Below are positions 11,860 through 22,294 of a stretch of 64,000 bases of DNA, one piece after another. Position numbers and translations under genes: made by a program. The number at the start of each line of letters is the position of its first letter. The first letter of the stretch is position 1. This stretch comes from Porogramme epimiltina (taxonomy: Eukaryota; Basidiomycota; Agaricomycetes; Polyporales; Polyporaceae), in contig FTLJ01000164.1 in the NCBI GenBank assembly GCA_900155495.1, positions 30,746 to 94,745 of the forward strand, read 5' to 3'. The notes below the pieces were generated by a model. It saw nothing but the letters and a program-made list of their open reading frames with translations. It made no database searches and had not been told where the DNA came from.

Positions 11860-13989
11860 ATGTGGCTGCACAACACTAAGACGCTGGAACTTTGCTACTT
11901 CAATGCTCCGGAGGATGTGCCTGGGGGATACGCGATTTTATCTCATGTCTGGGATAAGGCCGGAGAGCAGACCTTCCAGAAGCTCCAGGCCATTTGGACC
12001 GAGCACGAGCGAAGTAAGAAGACGATGCCCCCTGGAATCGCTGATGGTGCGTCGATTCTGGTCTGTGTCGGGATCCGAATTGACGCATGCCTTTTGATAC
12101 TACAAACGCGACTCCCTCGCGTACTCCACTTTCCTCCGCGCATCCCCCGGGCCCTGTCCCTCAACTACATCTCCCTTACCTACTCCACTCTGTGAAGGTA
12201 TTTCTTCCAAGATCCACAAATTTTGCGAGCTGGCTCGGAAGCATCAGCACGACTGGGCCTGGTTGGACACCTCTTGCATCAACAAGGAAAGCAGCGCCGA
12301 GTTATCTGAGGGGATCAACTCCATGTTCCGGTACTACGCCCTCTCTGATGTCTGCTATGTCTACATGGTAGACGTGTCATCATCCCATCCAAATGAGTCT
12401 TTCTCTGAGAGCAATTGGCACAAGCGCGGATGGACACTCCAAGAACTGCTCGCGCCGAGGCTCGTCGTTTTTCTCGACCAGAACTGGACAGTCATGGGCA
12501 CTAAGTCCGACTTTGCGCAAGAGCTCTCGTTGTATACCTCGATTCCCGAAAGTGTGATCTTGTTCAAGCAGGACATCCACAAGGTTAGCATCGCCGAGCG
12601 TATGTCGTGGGCCCGCGATCGTAGGACGACTCGGGCGGAAGACGAAGCGTATTGCTTGATGGGGATCTTCGGGATCAACATGCCGACTCTATATGGGGAA
12701 GGTCGAAATGCGTTCTACCGTCTGCAGGAGGAGATAATGAGGACCTCGACGGACACTTCACTGTTCGCTTGGGAAGAATCCGTGCGACACCTAGACGAGA
12801 AATCACATTCCATAATGAGGACCAAGTCGATCGATGAATCCGAGGTGGACACCCTTTCGAGAACATTCCTTTTTGCACCATCACCAAGCTATTTCCGTTT
12901 TTCCGGCTTCAACATAATAGATGACGGACCAATGACGGCCGTTGAGGTGTGTCTGTGGGTCTAATTTTGTGCTCACACTAATGGGATACTACGCCACAGG
13001 TCAACCAGTCTCGCCAGCAAGATTCGGCCAAGCCCTGTACAGTGTACAAGACAACGATTCCTACATTCACTCTTACACCACGTGGGGTTTTGGCGTATGC
13101 CCCGGTGACACAGTACAACGGACACACACTCCTCCTTCTATCATGCTCTGGTATTGGCCAGAGTGGTAGCAAATGGCAGCTTGCCCTCCGACTCGGCAAG
13201 TCGGACTTGGGGCCCCGTCACACTCTCGAAGGAGAAGACCCTCTGGATACACCGCTCTACCATGTCATACCCGGCTCTGATTTGACTCGACTCATAGTGA
13301 CTCGTAAAGAGGACACCCTCACGCCTTCTTGGCGGAGCGTGTACATCGTGGCCCGTCCGGAGCAGCGCGTGGCAGACCCCTCGTTGGATGATCTCATGCA
13401 CTTCACCAATTTGCGTCCGCCCTCTCCTCTCCGCTTTTCGTACTCGGTTTGCAGGGAACTATTTCATACTAGAGAGACACCTGCCGGGCACTTCAAGTTA
13501 GCTTCTCTGGATGTCTCCACTGAGAGTCAGCCATGGACACCCGATAGCCCCCCCCTGGTGATAACCCTCAAGCACGTCGAGGTGTATTCCTCCTTCGGGG
13601 CGCGTCGGGCATTTGTCACCATCCGTATGGGCCAGTGTGGCGAAGGAACCAGCAATGACGGACTCTTTAGCCATTGGGTCACTATCCAACTACATGACGA
13701 CCGGAGCCGCCCAAGTCTGCAAGTGGATGAGAAAAAAGGTGGAGAAGCCCCGCGGTTACCTTCACACTCCTGTGCTAGCGACCACGTCGACACATGGCCT
13801 TCCCTAAAGAAGACATTTGAAAGCTCCATAGAGGGACCAGGTTGGGGGATCGACTGGACAGACATCTACATCACTGTTAATTTCATGCGCTGTCCGATAA
13901 ACCCCCACAACACCCTTCTTCTGAAGCACTTTGACGCGAAGGCTGTCTATAGAAAATCGTCCGTGGAAATATTGAATAATGAATTGTAG
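11860..13989 (+). CDS. HET-domain protein 2, paralogue of HET protein 1
   Basis: Exons 11860-12046, 12198-12946 and 13000-13989 join in frame and give 641 aa. Exon 1 has exactly the same length (187 nt) as in HET gene 1, and both introns are at equivalent positions. The HET domain shows YAILSHVWD, SCINKESSAELSE, RGWTLQELLAPR and EDEAYCLMGIF...LYGEG. The C-terminal half keeps the TIPTFTLTPRGVL start and the NTLLLKHFDAK segment near the end, also present in copy 1. Copy 2 is about 46 residues shorter, mostly from smaller loops and an earlier stop after the KHFDAK segment. The gene sits between two minus-strand DUF6534 genes. The two HET copies are diverged over much of their length, so the duplication is not recent. 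Confidence 0.85.
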
Positions 13990-14262
13990 TAGTTGTAGTG
14001 GAAACGGACACTTATGATCATATTGATAGCATACCAGTGTGCCTCGCCTTTCTAAGGTCTACGGGGAGTACAACCGCACAGGATGGATCCAGGATAGATT
14101 AAGACAACATAACAGAGTGAGCGAGAGCCCATAGAGCCCAATATTACCATGGTGAATGAAAGAACAAAGTGACGGGATCAACGTATCGACACTGAGCGTA
14201 TTAGTAGCGAATGCGAAAAAGGAGTCACTCGAGGGGAAGTGACTGCGATGTTCGCATGAGCG

Positions 14263-16214
14263 TCACCCTACACTTCCCACATTAAGCCATATACTCACCT
14301 CCTTCCCCGGATCACAGACCCTCTGACTCTCCCCGCCCCCAGCAGTATAGGGGCCGGTTCCGCCCCTTGAAGCCCATCCACTCGAACGTGACAATTCTGA
14401 CGGATCGAAAGTCGCTGAGTGGGAGCTGGGGCGCGGCTCCTCGACCTCGATCGCGGTCGTGAACTGCGGTGCGTTGCCGGCAGCATGCGCGGCCGTCTGC
14501 TCCATGAGCTCCGTCTCGGCGTTCAGGACGGCGAGGAACGAGCATGAGTGGACTGGGAGGACAAAAAGAGTGAGGGGAATGATTCGGGCGAGCGGGAGGT
14601 AGGCGTGGGAGACGTACGTTGTGCAAGGACCCAGTATAGACCCACGAAGATGAACGAGTGAGGGAGAACGGTGAACTGAGAGGGGTATGAGTGTGTCCAA
14701 AGACGAGAAGACGTTTCGAGCGGCACTCACGAGGACAATGCCTAGGAAGGTAATTAAACTGCGATAAGTGAACTTGAGTGAGACATGTGCCTGCAGACGG
14801 ACTCCGGAGGGACGTACACAGAAAGGGCACCCGTGTTCATGATGTACAAAGTGATGGCCTTCATGATGATATCGAGGCTGCATCAGATGTCAGCTCGGAT
14901 CGCAAACATGCAGGGTGAACTTTATCGCGCACCTCCTGATGCCTGTGTTGTATTGCTGAAGTAAAACGAGCACTGCGATCGCGATCGAGCCGTCTACCAA
15001 GATTTGGAGAGACAATGCGAGGTACAACGGCCACTACGAGACGGATTAGTAGTGCCTCTATGTCTAATCATGACGGTGAGCTCGTACACGAGACTCTAGT
15101 CCATGGCCGATTTCTCTATTGGCACATCTTAGCTCCACAATGACTTTGAGATGTGCGTTCGCCACTTACACTAATGAGCCAAAATCTGTGCGAGAGAGCT
15201 GTGTTGAAGTGACACGGGAACGGGATTCATGAACGTCCACCTACAGAGCCCCAAAGCAGCTGCAATCCAAAACAAAACATGAGAAATGCGGCGATCGCGA
15301 CCAACACGGTAACATACTGATGACGAGTGACACCATCGCCAGCTGTGGGCACTATTCAGCATCGCTTCCACACGCAGAAGAACCACAAACGCACCGAGGC
15401 GAATATAGGAGCGGCTTTTCGCATCTTTGTCACTGTGTAGAATGAGCGATTGACACGTAACGCAATATGTTACAAAGGCACGTACATCTCCACATCCTAT
15501 ATAGATATCCCCTGTTCCGGATACGGCTGCGGTCAGCAAAGGCTTTTGCGGCGGTCAACAGGGGAAAACGTACAGACGGACGAGAGCCATGGGACCCTCC
15601 TGCAACCTATGAGCCGCGCAGCACCTCCGTGAGGAGCCTGACTTACTATGACCATGAAAACGACCTGTCGGACCTCTTCAGACACTTCTCAGGACGCAAT
15701 GGAAGGCCGATGAACTTACGCCGGTGACCCACACCAGGGGGAAGAGCGCTAAAGGATCTCCGTGAGACAAAACTGAGTATGCAAACAACACGTAGGAGGC
15801 CAGGGCGACGTGTAGAGTGTTCAGGGACCTTGGTAAGACCTTTTATCACCGCATAGGTGGGGGAGGTTGAAGAGAGTGAAACATACCATAACGCTGTAAC
15901 CTAGCATGGTCGGATGCGATACCTAAGGAGGATATATGCGCAGGGGGGGAGAGCGGGCCTACCAGACAACGTGTGCCACACCCCGTACGGCCTTGGCCGT
16001 ATTTCCTGAAGAACGCGATCACCTGCCCGAGCGCGACGCCATAAAGACTGGTAAAGTATCAGCATTGTCAGTCCCATAGGGGTTTTTGGATGTGCAATAC
16101 TACTCACAACAAAGTCACAGCGAATCCTATCAACGCCGCCCCTATGGTCAGATCGAGCGGGCCCCGGGGCGGGAGTAGTGCTCCAGGAGGAAGCAGAAAT
16201 GGGGGTTTAGACAT
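14263..16214 (-). CDS. DUF6534-like multi-pass membrane protein, copy B
   Basis: Start at 16214; exon 1 (16214-16108) encodes a Pro-rich leader then DLTIGAALIGFAVTL and ends in phase 2. The anchor exon near 15840-15740 encodes NTLHVALASYVLF...GDPLALFPLVWV. The terminal exon (about 14560-14298) encodes VHSCSFLAVLNAE and an acidic/Ser-rich tail ending ...CDPGKE, where a GTGAGT donor suggests one more short exon not located; reading through instead stops at 14263. Frames of the recognised exons are open. Predicted integral membrane protein of unknown function; the short middle exons are not resolved. Confidence 0.65.
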
Positions 16215-16619
16215 TGTCAAAACCCGGTGTAGTGCTCATCCGAATGTCTAGAGTGTCGGAAAGCACGAGCGATGGCAGGAAAATGTCTCGTCAGTAGCGA
16301 GGGGGGCCACGAGGAGCGCGAAACCTACAGAATTACTTGGTCTCCACGACGATTGGCGGTGCATCCGTACTGGGCAGGGTCCGGTGGGTACTTATGACAG
16401 CGGGCCCGAGATGACCCGAAACTCACGCTTACTGGGTCTAAGAATGGCAGGGCGCCTTGAGTGAATTGTCGGGAGGGGAGGGGGACATCGCCCTTGAGTG
16501 AGAGCTCCGAGCGACACTCAGCCTGCAGGCCCATGTGGCGGTACATCGAGAAAGCGGCTAGAAGAGTTGACTTGTCCGGAAAGCCGACATCTGCTCATCG
16601 GCTCCCGCTGCCGCACCGT

Positions 16620-16652
16620 GGCGGCCAATGAGAATGTGGCAATGCTTAGTCA
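16620..16652 (-). promoter_or_regulatory. AP-1/CCAAT promoter module of DUF6534 copy B
   Basis: On the minus strand TGACTAAGC (16652-16644) is followed by CTCATTGG about 18 bases on. The flanking block CAGACATCCCCAGATGGAAA (+ strand) is shared with copy A at about 11505-11525. Confidence 0.6.
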
Positions 16653-16679
16653 GACATCCCCAGATGGAAATACAAGCGC

Positions 16680-19273
16680 TAACAGGGACGACCGTCCACT
16701 TCTCCTGCCAGTGACATCATTATTATCGTGTACCAACCGCGGGCCCCAAAGTTTTTTCTCATGGGCAAGTGGTCGAACGAGAAGTGGAGAAATAGAGCCT
16801 GTGCTAGCCACAACTTTGAGTACACTCGGAGATCTCTTCGACGATTGACTGGCAACCAAAGTGCTATAGAATTGGGAGCTGGGGCTGTCGCTCTAACCCG
16901 AGGAAAGTTTTAGGGAGATAAATGAAAGGTATAAGTCTATTCAAGCACCTCTACATCCCCGCCTTCGCTCATAAACAAGTACGCGACTGTTCACGATGGG
17001 CCGGCCGCCCGGCAAGTCCCCACCTCTGGTACCAACCACACCGACCATAAATATAGACCTTCTAGTGCGTCCCGACGCCTCGCGTCCCCCTCGGGGCCAC
17101 AAATGACCGCAGGTGCGCCATCAGCAGCCCCCTCCTCCGGGCCCGCCCCGTGGCCCGTCTGCCGTGGCGCCAGTCGAGTTCCTGGCCGCGCGCGTACAAA
17201 AATAGCGCGCCCGTCGCCATCGCTGTCAGTGGTCACCGCGCCTGCCCGCGCCTGTCCGCGCCCGCCTGCGCGCCCCCCAGCCCGACGCCCCCGCGCGCGT
17301 GGCTTCTAAAGTTCCCTCCCCACCCCACCCCACCGCTCCACGACGCCCACGTCCGCTTCCCCCGCCTCCCCGTGGCCCGACCGCCCACACGTTTAATTAT
17401 ACACCTCGCGCGATCGGCGCGAGCTGTGCTGAGTGGAGCGGGCGCGGATCCTTCGGAACCCTTGCTGTACCGTGTACGTGAGTTAATAATAATGGCTGCA
17501 CCTCTCCCGCGCGGGAACGCCGTCGCGCGGCGCCCACAACGCGTACACAAGTGCTGCGCGGAGGGGGCCCGGCGTACGCGCGGGCTCGTGCGGCTGCCGG
17601 TGCGCTGCCGACTCTCCTGCAGGCTCCCCCCTCAGCGAGCGATCCTCGCGCGCGTGATTGAGGCCGGGGACTTGGGACACGTCGTGTCGTGCCGTGTCGC
17701 GAGTCGCGAGTCCTGCAGAACGGAAGCGCGCTGGCGCGCCCTGAGGCGTCCGCGCGGGCGCACGCGCCGCCCCCGCGGAGTCGGCGCCCACGCTCTCTAT
17801 TAGTTCATAATGTTCACGGCCAGAATACGCCAGTCGGATAGTTTCAGCCTGCCACCACCAGCCGCACGAGCGCGCCTTCTACCCAACATCTCAGTATTAT
17901 GTACTCCATAACTCCTCTCGACACGCACCGAAAGCGAGCCAATCACGCACGGGGCCAATGAGAGCTACCCCCTTCGTCCCGTCTTCGGCGATTCCTCCGC
18001 GGCTCCCGCCCCCCTGCGAAATTCGAATGCATCAGCACACCAGTCTCCTATCCCCATCCCCATCACCGATGTCGTGCAGCGAGTCGCGACGGCGCGACAG
18101 CCCGAATTCGGAATCGCCCCATCACAGCACCGTCGAGCGAGCGTGTGTGTCGTCCCCGCCGGCCTCCCGCCCGATCATCATCAACACCCCTCCCTTCGGG
18201 CGGGCAAAACAAAACAGAACGCAGAAGCCCTGCCAGTGTGCCAGAGCGCCGTCAGAGAGTCGACACAGGGGGACACAGGGGCAGAGGGGGGGGGCGTGCG
18301 CGTTATAGGCCCCGGGGGCGTCGCCGACGACCCCGTCCCCGGGCTTCGAGCGTCGAGATAACGGCCCTGGCCGTCCCCGCGTCCCCCGCCCCGCGTTCGC
18401 CACCAGGACGCTGAGGACGCTGGGCTGAGCTGAGCGAGGGCACCCGCGAGCACGTGCGGAGGGCCCCCATCGGGTTGCCTAGAGATGGGCCCAGGGGAGC
18501 ACGCCAGAGGCCGTCGTCGCCGCTCGCGCAACGGGCACCCGGCTCAAGCCTCAGGCCTCAGGGAGGGGGGGCGTGTTGCGATTGGCCCGTCGCCGAGCAC
18601 GCCGTACGCGTCCCGGCTGAGCATGCTGTGCAAAGGAGGTGGGAGGAAGCGCACCGTTGAGGCGTTGTTGGCGTTGGCGAGCGCGCCGAGCGACGGGCGA
18701 TCGCCCCTCCCCCCCCCCGCGCGGGGATCGAAGCTCCCCCCGTCGCCCGCGCCAAGCCCTTCCTGCAAATCCTGCGCGGCGTATGTCATTTCGTGTCGCT
18801 ATGCATCGCGCACGCAGACGTCTCGAGGCCTGAGGCCTAAGGGTCGAAGACACGCGCATACACCCAGCACTCGACGAAGCACACAGCACACGAGGAGGGG
18901 TATATATGTTTTCCATCACGCCTTTCATTAACGTTCTCTGCTACAAGGGTCAACCGAGTCTAGCGCTACCGCCCCCGCTCCAGACGCGTCGTGGGTGGGC
19001 GCCTGCACGTCAGGATTTCCGAGTTCGAGGACACAAAGTAGGAAGAAAGCAGGGAGAAAAAAAGAGAGAGCAAGCAAAGTGAGAAGAGGAGGAGAGCACA
19101 CATCCTGGTCGAAACTCGTTCGTACGTACTGAGGGGGCGAGCGGGACGGAGAGGCGGAGGGAGGGACGGGGGGATATATCATCGCGGCGCGGCGCGGGAG
19201 AGCGGAAGGGGATAAGTTACGGCTACAGTGGGTGGAGGAGAGTCAGAGCGGGGCCTTTTGAGGGGCGCGACGC
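16680..19273. other. long gene-free region, very GC-rich from about 17000 to 18800
   Basis: About 2.6 kb without a convincing gene. GC and CpG content rise sharply after 17000 and long random-looking ORFs appear on both strands, as expected of GC-rich non-coding DNA. A TATATAT run lies at about 18900. A polypurine-rich stretch lies near 19030-19170, just 3' of the secreted protein gene. Confidence 0.5.
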
Positions 19274-20672
19274 TCAGTCGGAGCGGCGGGACTTGCCCGA
19301 CGCCTTGCCGAAGAACTTGCCGCCGAACTTGCCACTGCCCTTGGCCGCGTTGTTGCCCTTGCCGGTCTTGCCAGTCGTGCCGGTCTTGCCCGTGGCCGCG
19401 TTGTTGCCACCTGTGGCCGCGGCGGCGGTGACGGTGAACTGCAAGAGCGAGGGAGGCGTCGTCAGCGTGCGACTCATGGGGCGAGGGAGAGGAAAGAGGG
19501 AAGGACTAGAAGGAGACTCACGTAGGCCATGTCATCGAGGGCACCGCGCTGCGCGACGGCGACGAGCGCCGGCTGGTGGTTCGCGGCGGAGTTGATGGAC
19601 GCGATGCGGTACGTGCCGGCGGGGAGGCCGCCCGCGACGAGGACGGAGAGCTCGCCGTTGACGGCGGCGCCGTTGAGGCCCTTGAAGAACACGAACTTGG
19701 TCGGGTCCGTCGGCGTCGCCTGGCTGAGGCTCGAGAGCTGCTCGATCGTGATGTGCGAGTGGCCCTTGATCAGCCCCTGCGCGTTCACCTGCTGCGGCGC
19801 CATGTGGAACGTCGAGTCCGGGTTCGTGAAGTGGCCCGTCTCGAGGTTGCTGATCGCCATCCGGACGGTGAAGTTGGTGTTGGCCGCGACGGTGCCGCCG
19901 TTGGCGGGGAACACGAACTTGGACGACGGCATGAGCGCCTTGGCCGCGATCACGCCCATCGGCGTCTGGTTGCACGAGCCCTCGACGATCTGCTTGCCGT
20001 TCGTCTTGGTCTTGCCCGTGGTGAGGCAGAAGTTGATGAAGTTGTTCTGCGACGTGATCGACGCCTCCTGGCCCGCGGTGGGGGTCTCCTGGCCGGTGAG
20101 CGAGAAGTCGAAGATGTTCGAGGGGTCGATCGTCAACGACGTCTGCGCGCTGGCCTGTGGAGCGAGAGGGCGGGCGGGGGCGTCAACAAAGAAACGCGCG
20201 AACAAAAAACTGACAGGTGCTTACAGCCGCGTTGTTGCCCTTGCCCGTTGAGGCGGCGGCGGTGCCGGTGCTGCTGCTCGCAGTGCTGCCGGTGCTCGCT
20301 AGATAGCCGCGGGAGATTACCTCTCCGTCCGATCAAGCGGGGGGAGGAAAAGATGGAGACGTACCGTTGTTGCCGCCCTTGCCCGTCGAGGTGGAAGTCT
20401 TGCCGGTGCTGGACTTGCCAGTGTTGCCCTTGCTGCCCTTGGAAGCGTTGGCAGCAGCAGCAACCGAGGTGCTCGCGGCGGCAGCGGCGGTCGCGGTGAC
20501 CGTCACAGTCTTAATTGCCGTCTATTGTGTTTCAGACTAGGAGTGAGCGGCAGAAGCGGCGATAAGAAAAAAGTGGACTGACCCCGCAAGTGGCATCGTT
20601 CTTCGCCGCCGGGATGGCAGAGGCGGAGAGAGAAAGGGAAAGGAGAGCAACGATGATAGCCTTGGCGTACAT
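19274..20672 (-). CDS. secreted protein with low-complexity GKGNN linkers, conserved basidiomycete family
   Basis: Five exons (20672-20583, 20521-20365, 20298-20225, 20154-19522, 19438-19274) join in frame to 372 aa. Residues 1-19 are a signal peptide (MYAKAIIVALLSLSLSASA). Residues about 30-110 are a Gly/Ser/Lys/Asn-rich linker with STGK and GKGNNAA repeats, spread over two small exons. The core (about 111-320) contains NNFINFCL, NGKQIVEGSCN, MPSSKFVFPANGG, GHSHITIEQLSSL and SINSAANHQPALV. I recognise this core as a conserved basidiomycete secreted family of unknown function; some database entries call relatives ribosomal protein s17, which does not fit a secreted protein. The tail repeats the GKTGKGNNAAKG text and ends in a basic KFFGKASGK segment. 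Cell-wall or extracellular location is inferred. Confidence 0.8.
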
Positions 20673-22294
20673 GGTGAACGTTCTTGAAAGCGGCGACCGG
20701 AATGAGATTGGAAGGAACGAAAGTGAGGCTTTGTGAGCTCGAAGAAAGCAAAACGACCCCGGGTCGCGTTAGAGAGAACAGTAGGCACCGGCCTGAAGGG
20801 GAGCGAGCGACAGCTCGAGCAGAGACGAGAGCGGGAGGAAAGGGGATGGGTGGAGGCCAAGCCTTCCGGGGGTTATATAACAGGTCCCTGGCGCATGTGC
20901 CGATTGGCCCGAACGGGAAACCACTGGCCGGCTGATCAGAGCGTTCGATGGATCGAATCACCCTACCAACGGCGGTCCAACGCCCCAGAGCACCCGCTAC
21001 CCGCCAGACAGCCGCCCGTCCCAGATCCGTTATCGCCCTTGCTCGACCCGTCGTCGCCAGGGGGATCGCGCTCAGGCTTCAGCGAGGGTTTGCTGCCAGC
21101 GTGTGCTGCCCGCCAGGCCACGCGCGCCCACCGAAGGCAAGTCCGCGTCCTGCGGGGCGGGGCGGTGAGCTCGCCTGGCGCGTGATGCATTCGTCCATCG
21201 GTCATGTCGAGATGCAGATGTTGCACGCCCCTCGCGCCCTCCCCGCTCCCAGGGCCCTGCAAAGACGGCGCGCGGGCGCCCGCCCACGGCCCATCAGGCA
21301 GAAAGTGACACGCCGCATCCGCCGCTCCTGATCCCGCTCGGACGGTCATCGAGGGCGCCAGGCACGCTCCCGCCGCCCCGGGGAGGGCAGCGCGATGCGA
21401 CGATGGTGCGGACGCGCACGGCCGCACGCGCGAGCTATTTTCGGGCTGCCGTGCGTTCTGCCGCGCGGCCGCAATTGAAGGCAGACGGCTCGGAGGGACA
21501 CGCGCGAGGCATGATCGTCGCCCGCGCGCGTGGGCGCGTCCGCATGCCATGCATCATCACGGTCTAAACTTCGGCACAAGCACTCGCAAATCGACGACCT
21601 CCTCGATGTCGGCGTCGGCGTTGTCACTTCCTCGTCGCCTACTCCCACCCCTGTATCTACGCTGGGGGGTGAAGGACCTGAGCCGCGGGTGCGGGTATGG
21701 CTCGGGTGGGCGTCCGAGGCCGTACAGAGAGCGACGAGGAGGAGAACAAGGAGGGCTCGAGCGGCGGCCGAGTGTAGAGGGAAACCCGCGCGCGCGACCG
21801 AAACGATCTGTGGCCGATTGGCTGTAGTCGCCGGGCCGAGCGCACGGGCGCCTGGTCGCGGCCGTCCGCGTGGGGTGGAGGAAGGGCGGGCGTGGGAGCG
21901 GTCCTCGATGACATCGCGCGCAACTGCCGCACCTAGGCACCGACCCGGCACACGGGAGCCCCGCCATTCACGTCCACTTGCCCTCGCCTCGCGTCAGCCC
22001 GTGTCGTCGTCGTGTCGTCGTGCCCGTTCGGATCCACAAGCCTCGGCCTCGTTGTCTCCTCGATACATGCCCTCGGTGCCCCTTTGTCTGCCGTATCGGC
22101 CAACTTCTCTGCCGCGCACGGCGCGCCGTCCTGGCAAACTTGCAATCCCCCACAACACGGACGTCCGGGCATGTAGCCATCACCCCGGCGCCACCGCATT
22201 CCGCGAACCATGCACCGCTGCACCCAGACATCCCCGCACTCCACCTACGCTGCGCCGACGAGGCAAACCCACGAGCCTGACACGAGACCCGACC
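20673..22294. other. GC-rich intergenic region with a TATA box for the secreted protein gene
   Basis: TTATATAA at 20873-20880 (a palindromic TATA, usable on the minus strand) lies about 200 bases upstream of the secreted protein ATG. The rest, to the right repeat arm, is GC-rich, and its large ORFs look like compositional artefacts. A 13-base match (CCCCTCGCGCCCT) at about 21226 recurs at the inner edge of the left arm (about 8787). Confidence 0.45.

Noticed and set aside
17958..18308. Ser/Pro-rich plus-strand ORF of 116 codons (SPSPSPMSCSESRRRDSP)
   Set aside because: It looks protein-like locally, but there is no splice continuation, no family and similar text arises on other frames of GC-rich DNA.
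19529..20499. Plus-strand ORFs of 240 and 307 codons over the secreted protein gene
   Set aside because: They are antisense shadows of the conserved exons, rich in Arg and Ala from GC-rich codon complement, and ignore the splice sites of the real gene.
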